A stretch of DNA of 64,000 bases from contig JADJUE010000009.1 of NCBI GenBank assembly GCA_016710785.1, forward strand, positions 372,001-436,000, in the 5' to 3' direction. Origin of the DNA: Candidatus Epilinea brevis. GTDB lineage: Bacteria > Chloroflexota > Anaerolineae > Epilineales > Epilineaceae. Shown here in pieces: positions 55,465-63,881 of this stretch. Numbering within the stretch: the stretch's first letter is position 1; every line of letters begins with the position of its first letter. The notes under the pieces were generated by a model that worked only from the letters and a program-made list of their open reading frames with translations, had not been told where the DNA came from and searched no databases. A program made the position numbers and the translations under genes.

Positions 55465-57506
55465 ATGCGCGAAGATGACCTGCTGCGTTTCACCTGGATC
55501 GCCGATCCGCAGATCGCGCCCGACGGCCGCCGCGTGGCCTTCACCCACGTGGCGGTCGACGCGGAGGCGGACGAGTACCGGACGGCGATCTGGCTGGCCG
55601 ATTTGGATGGCGACGATGCGCCGCGGCCCTTGACCTACGGCGCCGGGGACAGCCAGCCGCGCTGGTCCCCGGACGGCAGCTTGCTGGCCTTCGTCCGCAA
55701 GGTGGCGGGCCAGGATGGCAAGGATGCCCAAGGGCAGATCTACGTCCTGCCCTTGGTCGGCGGCGAGGCGCGGCAGGTAACGCGCCTCGCCAAGGGCGCT
55801 TCGCAGCCGGCCTGGTCGCCGGATGGCAAGCGGCTGGCGTTCTTGAGTGGAACGAATCCGGCCAAGGACGAGCCGGAGCCGCCCAAGCCCAAGAACGTAC
55901 CGGGCCGCATCATCACCCGCCCGGTGTGGCGGATGAACGGCGCCGGCTTCCTGGACTGGGAGCACCTGGACCAGATCTGGGTGCAAGACCTGGACGGCGA
56001 AACGGCCCGGCAGCTGACGACCGGCGACCATGCCGCCGGCGCGCCGCGCTGGTCGTCCGACGGCCGCTGGATCCTGTTCCTGGCCGATCGCCGCGCGGAA
56101 CCCTGGTACGAGGAGCCGCTCAACGCGCTTTACGGCGTGTCGCCGGAGCTGGCGGCGCCGACGGCGGGTGACGCGCTGAGCACGGCGGTCGCCTTCCAGG
56201 GCTACCTGAGCAGCTTCACGGAGTCGACGGACGGTAGGATCGCCGGCATCGGCAGCCTGGGCGGGCATCCCCGCGCTCTCATGACCAGGAGGATCTGTTT
56301 CTACTGGCGGGCGACTGGCCGCGCGGCGAACCGCGGCTGCTGACGGCGGACTTCGACTTCGACCTCGGCGGCGGTGCGGTGGGCTCCGACCAGCATCCAC
56401 CGCGCGGCGGCGGGGCCATGCCCCTGGCCTTCGCCGCCGGCGGCGACGCGGTGCTGACGGTGGTCGGCCGCCACGGCGCGGCGCGGCTGGCGCGGGTGAG
56501 CCTGGCCGACGGTGCGGTGACGCTGCTCACGGACGAGGACCGCGAGGTGGTGAGCGGTTCGGTCACACCGGACGGCAGCCGCGCCGCGCTCTGCCTGGGC
56601 GACGTCACCCGGCCCGGCGTGCTGGCGGTATGGGACAGCCTGACCGGCGTGGTCAAGGATCTGTGGGATCCCAACGCGGAGCTGCTGGCCGCGGCGGCCT
56701 TGGGCGAGGTGGAGGGCTTCTGGTACCCCTCCTTCGACGGACAGATGGTGCAGGCCTGGCTGGTCAAGCCGCCGGGCTTCGACCCGCGCGTGCGCTACCC
56801 GCTCATCCTGCAGATCCATGGCGGGCCGCATACGGCCTACGGGGTGGGCTTCTTCCACGAGTTTCACGTGCTGGCCGCCGCCGGCTACCTGGTGCTCTAC
56901 ACCAACCCGCGCGGTAGCACGACCTACGGCCAGGACTTCGCCAACGTGATCCAGTACCGCTATCCGGGCGACGACGCCCGTGACCTGCTGGCGGCGGTGG
57001 ACCTGGTGGTGACCAGGGATTATGTCGATGAGGCTCGGATGGGGGTCACCGGCGGCAGCGGCGGCGGCCTGCTCACCAACTGGCTGATCGCCCTCGACCA
57101 CCGCTTCGCCGCCGCCCTCACCCAGCGCTGCGTGGCGGATTGGCTGGGCTTCTACCACAGCGCGGACTTCTGCATGTTCACCCCCTTCTGGTTCCGCCGC
57201 CCGCCCCACGAGGACGAGACGGAGTACCTGGAGCGCTCGCCGGTACGCCTGGCAGCGCAGATCGAGACCCCGCTGATGATCATCCATTCGGAGGACGACT
57301 GGCGCACGCCCATCGCCCAGGGCGAAGCGATGTTCCGGGCCCTCAAGGCCCAGAAGAAGCCGACGGTCATGGTGCGCTTTCCGGGCGAGAGCCACGAGCT
57401 GTCGCGCTCGGGCGCGCCGTCGCGGCGGGTCCAGAACCAGCAGCATATCCGCCGCTGGTTCGACCACTGGCTGCAGGGCAAGGAAGCGCCGGAGTACGGG
57501 TTGTAG
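55465..57506 (+). CDS. S9-family (acylaminoacyl/dipeptidyl) peptidase, frameshifted
   Basis: The N-terminal half is a TolB/PD40 beta-propeller (RWSPDGSLLAFVRK, AWSPDGKRLAFLSG) running to about 56280. The frame then breaks and coding resumes one frame over as HDQEDLFLLAGDWPRGEPRL and the alpha/beta-hydrolase domain. Catalytic Ser is in VTGGSGGGLL, Asp in IIHSEDDWRTP and His in PGESHELS. A one-base error in the CATCCCCGC run near 56270-56280 would join them into a normal ~680-residue enzyme. No signal peptide, so cytoplasmic. It starts 23 bases after the preceding gene. Either a sequencing artefact or a broken gene. Confidence 0.82.
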
Positions 57507-57592
57507 CACCCGGTCCGTCGCCGTCTGGCGCGCTGGAGGATGCCAGGACCATCGAATCCCATCCCGTCATGGCGTGGCCGCCCCTACTGGGA

Positions 57593-57621
57593 TGGACGCG
57601 ACCCAGCGCATGGTCCATAAT
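57593..57621 (+). promoter_or_regulatory. Possible promoter of the fructose-bisphosphate aldolase gene
   Basis: TGGACG, 17 bases, then CATAAT (about 57616-57621), some 50 bases before the aldolase start. The -10 matches consensus at five of six positions, the -35 at four. Confidence 0.4.
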
Positions 57622-57672
57622 TCTCGGCCGCCGCCCGACTTGCCGAAGCCGACCTCTCCCGGAGCTATCCCC

Positions 57673-58692
57673 ATGTCCTCCCACGACCTCGCCGCTACCG
57701 CCCTGGCCCTCGTCGCCGACGGCAAGGGCATCCTCGCCGCCGACGAGAGCACGGGCACGATCAAGAAGCGCTTCGATGGCATCGGCCTGGCGTCCACGGC
57801 CGAGACGCGGCGAGCCTACCGGCAGCTGCTGTTCACCGCCCCGGACTTCGCCCGCCACATCAGCGGCGTCATCCTTTATGACGAGACCCTGCGGCAGGCG
57901 GATGACGGTGGCAAGCCCTTTCCCCGCCTGCTGGCCGACATGGACGTGCTGCCGGGCATCAAGGTGGACACGGGGGCCAAGCCATTGGCGGGGCACGCGG
58001 GCGAGACGGTGACCGAAGGCCTGGACGGCCTGCGGGAGCGGTTGGCGGAGTATGTGGCCCTGGGCGCGCGCTTCGCCAAGTGGCGCGCGGTCATCGACAT
58101 CGCCGCCGGCCTGCCCAGCGAAGGGGCCATCGTGGCCAACGCCCATGCCCTGGCGCGCTATGCGGCGCTCTGCCAGGAGGCGGGGGTGGTGCCCATCGTC
58201 GAGCCTGAAGTGCTGATGGACGGCGACCATGGTCTGGAGCGCTGCGAGGAGGTCACCGCCCGCGTGCTGCGAGCGGTCTTCCACTCGCTGAACCGGCAGG
58301 GCGTGATGCTGGAGGGCATGCTGCTCAAGCCCAACATGGTCATTCCGGGCAAGGGCTGCCCCGACCAGGCCTCGCCGGAGCGCATCGCGGCGGCGACGCT
58401 ACGCTGCTTCCGCCAGACGGTGCCGGCCGCCGTGCCGGGCATCGTCTTCCTTTCCGGCGGGCAGAGCGCCGAGGAAGCCACGGTCAACCTCAACGCCATG
58501 AACGCCATGGGCCCGCAGCCCTGGAAGCTGAGCTTCTCCTACGGCCGCGCCCTGCAGCAGCCGGCCCTGGCGGCCTGGGGCGGCCAGGCGGCCAACGTCG
58601 CCCGGGCCCAGGATGTCTTGCGCGCGCGGGCAGCCGGCAACGGAGCGGCGGCGCTGGGCAGCTACAGCGTTGCGATGGAGGCGGCGGGCTGA
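57673..58692 (+). CDS. fbaB: Fructose-bisphosphate aldolase, class I
   Basis: A 339-residue class I (Schiff-base) aldolase of the animal/plant-like type, cleaving fructose-1,6-bisphosphate. Signatures: GILAADESTGTIKKRFDGIG, FARHISGVILYDET, VPIVEPEVL and the Schiff-base Lys in EGMLLKPNMV, then FLSGGQSAEEATVNLNAM. CGGAG precedes ATG 57673; the longer frame to 57574 is unlikely. Metal-independent. The next gene starts inside its stop. The symbol follows common bacterial class I usage. Confidence 0.94.
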   Translation: MSSHDLAATALALVADGKGILAADESTGTIKKRFDGIGLASTAETRRAYRQLLFTAPDFARHISGVILYDETLRQADDGGKPFPRLLADMDVLPGIKVDTGAKPLAGHAGETVTEGLDGLRERLAEYVALGARFAKWRAVIDIAAGLPSEGAIVANAHALARYAALCQEAGVVPIVEPEVLMDGDHGLERCEEVTARVLRAVFHSLNRQGVMLEGMLLKPNMVIPGKGCPDQASPERIAAATLRCFRQTVPAAVPGIVFLSGGQSAEEATVNLNAMNAMGPQPWKLSFSYGRALQQPALAAWGGQAANVARAQDVLRARAAGNGAAALGSYSVAMEAAG

Positions 58693-59363
58693 ACCGCCGC
58701 CCCAGCCCGCTCCTTCGACCGCGGCCCCAGCCTGCCGGCCGCCGGGACGTCGACAGCCGCCGGGACGCAGTCAGCCAACGAGAGAGCGCTTCGTCCCCGG
58801 ACGCGGACGAAGCGCCGGAGCCCCTGCGCGCAACCGACCTCAAGCGCCAGCGCCGCGCGGACCGCCGCGACCTGCCCGCCGGCCGGCGCCTGGCCTTCCT
58901 GCTGGAGAACGTGGTCTATCCGGTCAACGTGGGCTCGCTCTTCCGCATCGCCGACGCCTGCGGCGCCGAAGTGATGGCCCTGGCGGGCACGACGCCCGAG
59001 CCTTCGGGTAGCCCGAACTTCCAGCGGGCCTCGCGAGGCAAGGAGGCAGAGCTGCCATGGCGGCATTTCCCGGATTCGGGGGCGGCCTTGGACTGGCTGC
59101 TTGAGCTGGGCTTCACCCCCGTGGCGGTCGAGCTGACGGACCGCGCCCGGCCCTACCACCTGGTGACCTTGCCGCCGGCCACTGCGCTGGTGCTGGGCAA
59201 CGAGGAGCATGGTGTCACCCGCGCCTGCCTGGCCCGCTGCCCCCAGCAGGTCTACGTGCCCATGCTGGGCCAGGGCGCCTCGCTCAACGTGCATGTGGCG
59301 GCGGCGGTGGTGGCCTTTCGGGCGCGCTATCCGGGCAGCGAACCGAGCAAACCGGCGACGTAG
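58689..59363 (+). CDS. SpoU/TrmH-family RNA 2'-O-methyltransferase, apparent CTG start
   Basis: The SPOUT domain is clear: LAFLLENVVYPVNVGSLFRIAD, LVLGNEEHGVT and VYVPMLGQGASLNVHVAAAV, the three motifs that form the SAM-binding knot. No ATG, GTG or TTG begins the frame before LAFLLENV. A CTG overlaps the aldolase stop (CTGA) and lies seven bases after GGAGG, giving 224 residues with a basic, polar N-terminal extension. The alternative is an unseen frameshift. Its 3' end overlaps the convergent ftsY by 37 bases. Target RNA unknown. Confidence 0.75.
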   Translation: MNRRPSPLLRPRPQPAGRRDVDSRRDAVSQRESASSPDADEAPEPLRATDLKRQRRADRRDLPAGRRLAFLLENVVYPVNVGSLFRIADACGAEVMALAGTTPEPSGSPNFQRASRGKEAELPWRHFPDSGAALDWLLELGFTPVAVELTDRARPYHLVTLPPATALVLGNEEHGVTRACLARCPQQVYVPMLGQGASLNVHVAAAVVAFRARYPGSEPSKPAT

Positions 59364-60304
59364 GACGGGGCGTCGAAGGGCTCCAGATCCCCCATCTGCT
59401 CGCCGGTGCCCACGAAGCGCACGGGCAGCCCCAGGGTGCGGGTGACGGCGAAGGCCACGCCGCCCTTGGCCGAAGAATCGAGCTTGGCCAGCACCAGCCC
59501 ATCCACCTTGACGGCGGCGGTGAAGGCCTTGGCCTGGGCCAGGCCGTTCTGGCCGGTGTGGGCGTCCAACACGAGCAGGGTCTGGTGGGGGGCGCCGGGG
59601 ATCTGGCGGGCGATGATCCCGCGCACCTTGATGAGCTCGGCCATGAGGTTGTGCTGGGTATGCAGGCGGCCGGCGGAGTCGATGAGGATGACGTCAGCCT
59701 CGCGGGCGGCCCGGGAGGCCAGGGCATCGAAGACCACCGAGCTGGGATCGGCGCCGGGCGTGGCCGCGGACACGGTGACGCCGACGCGCCCGCCCCAGGC
59801 CTGCAGCTGCTCGATGGCCGCGGCGCGGAAGGTGTCGCCGGGCACGAGGAGCAGCTTCAGCCCCTGGTCATGGTAGCGCTTGGCCAGCTTGGCGATGGTG
59901 GTGGTCTTGCCGCTGCCGTTGACGCCGACCATGAAGATGACGGTGGGTGAACCAGCGCCAGCCGGCGCGTCGCCTTGGGCACCATCGTCGGCCCCCAGCT
60001 CGAGGGCCCGCACCATCACGGTGCGCAGGATGGCGGGCAGCTCGGAGGCGCGCCGCGCTCCGGCGTTGCGCGCCCGCGTGCGCAGTTCCTGGACGATGTC
60101 CTGGGTGGTCGCCGCCCCCACGTCGGATTGGATGAGGGCCACCTCCAGCTCCTCCCAGGTGTCGTCGGTGATGTCGGCGGCACCCAGGATCTCGGCCAGT
60201 CGCGCCCCGAGGCCGCGCCGCGTGGGCGCCAGGCTGGCGGCGACGGCCGCCTCCTCCTGGGCCTTCTTCGCGGGCTCGCCGCGGCCGAAGAGTCGTTTGA
60301 ACAA
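59327..60304 (-). CDS. ftsY: Signal recognition particle receptor FtsY
   Basis: A 325-residue FtsY, the membrane-associated SRP receptor GTPase. The N domain (LGARLAEILG) is followed by the G domain: VGVNGSGKTTTIAKLA, DTFRAAAIEQL, DSAGRLHTQHNLM, LDAHTGQN and KLDSSAKGGVAF. There is no long acidic A domain. I place the start at TTG 60304 (LFKRLFGRG) because GGAGG lies six bases upstream; the frame runs on to 60481 but that part is not FtsY-like and contains the dispersed repeat. Confidence 0.95.
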   Translation of the reverse strand: MFKRLFGRGEPAKKAQEEAAVAASLAPTRRGLGARLAEILGAADITDDTWEELEVALIQSDVGAATTQDIVQELRTRARNAGARRASELPAILRTVMVRALELGADDGAQGDAPAGAGSPTVIFMVGVNGSGKTTTIAKLAKRYHDQGLKLLLVPGDTFRAAAIEQLQAWGGRVGVTVSAATPGADPSSVVFDALASRAAREADVILIDSAGRLHTQHNLMAELIKVRGIIARQIPGAPHQTLLVLDAHTGQNGLAQAKAFTAAVKVDGLVLAKLDSSAKGGVAFAVTRTLGLPVRFVGTGEQMGDLEPFDAPSYVAGLLGSLPG

Positions 60305-60413
60305 CGGGGGCCTCCAGGGGAATGGGCGGGGCAAGGATCCGGGCCACGGTACGAAACAAGCTGACAGGCTGAACCCGCAAGGAAAGGCCGCCCGCAGGCG
60401 AACATCCCGGTGG

Positions 60414-60483
60414 GTCGCGCATGTGCGGCATGCACACCCGCCAGAGCATGAAACTGCGGCTGGAGCGCGGCGCATTCTCATAG
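60414..60483 (+). repeat. Dispersed ~70-bp repeat, copy B
   Basis: Near-identical to 39741-39811 in inverted orientation. It lies upstream of ftsY in a 257-bp gap between two minus-strand genes. See copy A for the alignment. Confidence 0.8.
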
Positions 60484-60561
60484 CGGGGGGCCTTCGCCAA
60501 GGGGCGGCCGGATGGGCTTGATTATGCCATGCAAAGCCGGAAGCGGGAGTGGAGTCGCTCG

Positions 60562-61675
60562 CTACCGCGTGCCCACCTTGGCGCGGCGAACGATGATGGG
60601 CAGGAACAGATGCTTGAGGGTCCGGGCGGTCGGGCTGGGGGCTGGCCAGGTGGTTGTTGGGGTGGGTTCATTGGTGGCCGTGGGCAGGGCGGTGGCGCTG
60701 GCGGTTGCGGTCCGCGATGCGGTCGGTGACACGGTGGGCGTGGCGTTCACGGTGGGCATGGCGGTCAGGGTGGGCGGAGGGATTGAGCTGGGTTGGGCGC
60801 TGGTCGTCCCCGTTGGCGTAGGCTGGGGCTCTGAAGTCGCCTCGGTCTCGCTGGGCGTGGGGGTGACGGTAGGGGTCAGGGTGGATGTGGGCCAAGGGCT
60901 GGCTGTCGCGGTGAGGGTGACGGTGGGCGTGCCCGTGAGGGTGCCGTCGGGCGTTGCCGTGGCCGGTGGTGTGGCGGTCAGGGTACCGTTCGGCGTGGGG
61001 CTGGCGGTCAGGGTACCGACTGGCGTGGCGCTGGCGGTCAGCGTACCGTCAGGCGTGGGGCTGGCGGTCAGCGTACCGCCAGGCGTGGGTCCCCCGCCGC
61101 CCCGGCGGTAGGCGTACCGGTGGATGCGGAGCTGGGGTGGCGGTGGCCGAAGCTGTGGGGGCACTGGTGACCGACCCGGTAGAGGTGGGCAGCGGCGTTG
61201 CGGTGGCGATGGCCGATGCGCTGGGCGTGGGGGTGACGCTGGGGTCGAGGCCGGCCCCTGGGGTGGTCGTCGGCGACGGGGTCGCGGTGGCCGGCGGCGG
61301 CGGGTAGGCCGTGTCGGTGCCCTTGCTGGTGGGGGTCGGGGACGGCAGCTCGGTGGGCGTGTCCTCGGCGGTGGGGGTGAGCGTGAATGCCGGTGTGGCC
61401 GAGAGGGTGCCGGTGGGGGTTGCGGTCAGGGTTCCCGAGACGGTAGCGCTAGGGGTGATGGTGATGGTGCCGGTCGGCGTCACGGTCAAAGTGCCGGTCA
61501 CGGTCGCGGTGGGCGTGCCGGTATCGAGGGTCGCGGCGGGGCGCGCGGCGCCGTGGCCGGCAGCGGGGACGGCCACGCTGACCAGCACGCTGGCGACGAT
61601 GACGGCAAAGGAGGCGGCGGCGGCCAGGACCGGACGCGGGGGAAGGGCGGAAATCGTGTGCTTGCTCGGTTCCAT
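60562..61675 (-). CDS. Mucin-like Thr/Pro-repeat secreted protein with LFLP tail, frameshifted
   Basis: ATG 61675 starts a signal/anchor sequence (VLAAAASFAVIVASVLVSV). After that, nearly all of the ~370 residues are Thr/Pro/Ser/Ala low-complexity sequence (GTLTATPTGT, TPSPTTTPG), with no globular domain. The first frame ends near 61049-61110; coding resumes one frame over at about 61130 (RRGGGGPTPGGTLTASPTP). A one-base change in the G/C run near 61100-61130 explains it. The end is LFLPIIVRRAKVGTR, like the tails of other secreted proteins here. Likely a glycosylated surface or spacer protein. Confidence 0.65.
60974..61093. repeat. Four 30-bp tandem repeats coding a 10-residue unit
   Basis: Four adjacent 30-base units on the plus strand (beginning GCGGTCAG[G/C]GTACCG) with a few differences each; on the coding (minus) strand they give GTLTASPTPD-like decapeptides. 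Confidence 0.8.
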
Positions 61676-61802
61676 ACTGTGAAGTGACGCGAAGCCGGCC
61701 AGCGCGTTATGGGCGGAATCGGCCACCGCTACCGGAGGACCCAGCAAGGATGCTGATGAAGGTGTTGCCGCGTCGTCACGTGGATTCGATCTCATGCGCC
61801 CA

Positions 61803-61832
61803 TTGACAGCCGGGTTGACCAAGAACTATGAT
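61803..61832 (+). promoter_or_regulatory. Near-consensus promoter of the MntA-like gene
   Basis: A perfect TTGACA, an 18-base spacer and TATGAT (five of six). It is the best sigma-70-type promoter in the window and is followed about 100 bases later by the nucleotidyltransferase gene. Confidence 0.7.
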
Positions 61833-61945
61833 GGGCTTTCCAACATGGCACATCGTTCGGTGAATCGATTGGCCCCGCTCAGCAAGGAGCTCTAGCTAGC
61901 CTCCAAGCGCCCGCGTGAGGAGGCCGAACCATCAACGCCATAGAC

Positions 61946-62221
61946 TTGCTTCGGCTGAAACGCGAGGACATTCTCAGGATTGCCGCTGAACACGGCGCAA
62001 GCAATGTACGCGTGTTCGGTTCTGTCGCCCGCGGCGACAGCGACGACGACAGCGATATCGACCTGCTGGTGGCCTTCGAACCCAGCCGGAGTCTGTTTGA
62101 CCACGCAGCACTCTGGCTTGCCCTCCAGGGCATCCTTCAGCGCAACGTCGATGTGGTCAGCGAGCGGGGCATCAAGCCGCGCATCCGCGACCGTGTATTG
62201 CGTGAGGCTGTGACGCTGTGA
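61946..62221 (+). CDS. MntA-type minimal nucleotidyltransferase (antitoxin-like)
   Basis: A 91-residue MNT protein with the polymerase-beta motif GSVARGDSDDDSDIDLLV (GSxAR-x-DxD). MntA antitoxins block HEPN (HepT) toxins by transferring AMP to them. TTG 61946 is the first standard start, but the frame is sensible five codons earlier (ATC-Asn-Ala-Ile-Asp-Leu), and GAGGAGG lies eight bases before that ATC. The real start was therefore probably an ATG at 61931 that is ATC in this sequence. The end overlaps a GTG that starts a HepT remnant. Confidence 0.85.
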   Translation: MLRLKREDILRIAAEHGASNVRVFGSVARGDSDDDSDIDLLVAFEPSRSLFDHAALWLALQGILQRNVDVVSERGIKPRIRDRVLREAVTL

Positions 62222-62280
62222 GGGACCCTAGGGAACGCCTATGCGACATGGCCGATGCCATCGATCGAGCAGGTAGATGA
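62218..62280 (+). pseudogene. Remnant of a HepT-like (DUF86, HEPN) toxin gene
   Basis: GTG at 62218 overlaps the MntA stop and opens VRDPRERLCDMADAIDR, the usual beginning of DUF86 HEPN proteins, but a stop follows after 20 residues. One frame over the text continues EQVDDAVSL and soon ends, and no RxxxxxH active site is present. The toxin is therefore broken and truncated. The rest of the gap to 62505 holds nothing I recognise. Confidence 0.65.
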
Positions 62281-62505
62281 CGCCGTCTCGCTTGCAGCGA
62301 CAGGGCTCGTTTTGAGCTTCAGCCCGCGGACCGCCGACCTCCAGCGCCAGGCCGCGGTCTACTGCGCCGCTCTGTAAACCAAGTTCGGCTAGCGAGCCAG
62401 GACATCGCTCCCAACCTCAGCGCCTCCCCGATCGCATCGCGGCGCCGGCCTGTCGTGAACGCCGCGACCATTGCAGTTTCGCAGCCAGCCCGAGCAAGGA
62501 TCTCC

Positions 62506-63744
62506 ATGAGCACGAACAGACTCGGCCTGCCGATGGTCGTGAGCACAAGCGGCGCTCGCCTGCGGGCTGAGCCATTGCGTCGCGTGGACCTGGTCGGTCG
62601 CAGCGCCTCACGCGTCGACGAGAATTGGCTCCAACGGCTAATCGACGAGGCGCCGGAACTCCTGCCCGTGACGGCGATCGACAGCCGGGTCCAAGGGCCG
62701 CTATGGCCACTCGGACGCGAAGTGGCGACCGCCTCTGGACCCATCGACAACTTGCTGATCGCCCAGTCCGGGCACTTGGTTTTGGTCGAGACCAAGCTCT
62801 GGCGTAACCCACAGGCCCGCCGGGAGGTGGTTGCCCAGATCCTCGACTACGCTGCCCAACTGCGCTCTTGGACATACGAGGATGTGGAAGCTCTCTGGCA
62901 GCAGCGAGACGGTGCCGGTGCGTCACTGTACGACCGTGTGGCGCCGGAGGAGTCTGAGTCTGAGTGGGTGGATCAAATCAACCATCGGCTTGCCGCAGGC
63001 GAGATGGTGCTGTTGGTGGTGGGCGACGGAATCGAAAGCCGGGCTGAGAGCCTGGCTGAGACCGTGGGTGGCCATCCTGCGATGCAGTTTCGGCTGGCCT
63101 TGGTGGAATTGCAGCTATACGAGATGGCTGACAGTTCCATGCTGGTGGTGCCGCATACCCTGGCCAAGACGGCGGAGATCGAGCGAGCTACGGTGCGGGT
63201 GGTCTACCAGGAAGGCTCAAGGCCATCGGTAGCCGTGGATGTGCCGCTTCCGGACAAACGGGGCAAGGCGGCCGGCGGCGCGCGGGTGACCTTGGATGCG
63301 CAGTCGTTCTTCGATCAAATGGAAAGCGCCGGCCCACAAGGTTCTGCAGCCGCGTTGGTAGCCAAGGAACTGCTGCGACAAGTCGAATCGCACGAAGAAC
63401 TGGTGGTGGAGTGGACAACAGCAGGCTTCGCCGTGAAGACGTTGGATCCTGTCGCCGAAACCAAGCTGCTGTCGCTGATCGTCGTTCAGCGGCCACACTA
63501 CTTCTACGTGTACCCACCATGGCTCCGCAATCAGATTGCCGAGCGCTGGCGAGACACAGAGTTGGCCGAGAGGTTCGCAGGACGATTGACGGAACTGGCA
63601 GCGTTGCATGGGGGACAGCGCAACGGTACCCAGGTATCGCTGGCACTCTCGTCCCTCGCCGGTCGCGAGGCGTCCTTGGTCTCGAGTCTGGCAGAGCTGG
63701 TTGCGGAGATGAGGCGAGCAGCGGAGCAGCTCTCGCCGTCTTAG
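62506..63744 (+). CDS. PD-(D/E)XK nuclease-like protein
   Basis: A 412-residue soluble protein. A PD-(D/E)XK-like core is visible: SGPIDNLLIAQSGHLVLVETKLW (split here as SGPIDNLLIA, HLVLVETKLW), then ARREVVAQILDYAAQLRSW, where D and E-x-K are the metal ligands and the Q/Y helix follows as in restriction-type and DUF91/NucS-like nucleases. The rest (about 150-412) is not recognised. AAGGA precedes ATG 62506. It lies next to the MntA-HepT remnant, in what looks like a small defence-type patch, but a role in repair is equally possible. Confidence 0.7.
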   Translation: MSTNRLGLPMVVSTSGARLRAEPLRRVDLVGRSASRVDENWLQRLIDEAPELLPVTAIDSRVQGPLWPLGREVATASGPIDNLLIAQSGHLVLVETKLWRNPQARREVVAQILDYAAQLRSWTYEDVEALWQQRDGAGASLYDRVAPEESESEWVDQINHRLAAGEMVLLVVGDGIESRAESLAETVGGHPAMQFRLALVELQLYEMADSSMLVVPHTLAKTAEIERATVRVVYQEGSRPSVAVDVPLPDKRGKAAGGARVTLDAQSFFDQMESAGPQGSAAALVAKELLRQVESHEELVVEWTTAGFAVKTLDPVAETKLLSLIVVQRPHYFYVYPPWLRNQIAERWRDTELAERFAGRLTELAALHGGQRNGTQVSLALSSLAGREASLVSSLAELVAEMRRAAEQLSPS

Positions 63745-63881
63745 CAGTCACTTGTCTAAGGCGAGTCGCCATGGTCGCTCGGACTCAATGCCGTGACCGG
63801 CACCGCTTGGCTTTCTGGTGTACCATGTCGGCGCTCTGCTCCGGTCCTCGCTGACTGTCCGCTGCCAATGGCCACGCCCCC

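Noticed and set aside
54032..57509. Several 400-residue minus-strand frames opposite the cadherin-like protein and S9 peptidase
   Set aside because: Shadow frames with repetitive Arg/Ala/Val composition; the plus strand has recognisable domains throughout.
60974..61093. CRISPR-like array of regularly spaced repeats
   Set aside because: The units are contiguous 30-bp tandem repeats without unique spacers, and they encode an in-frame decapeptide.
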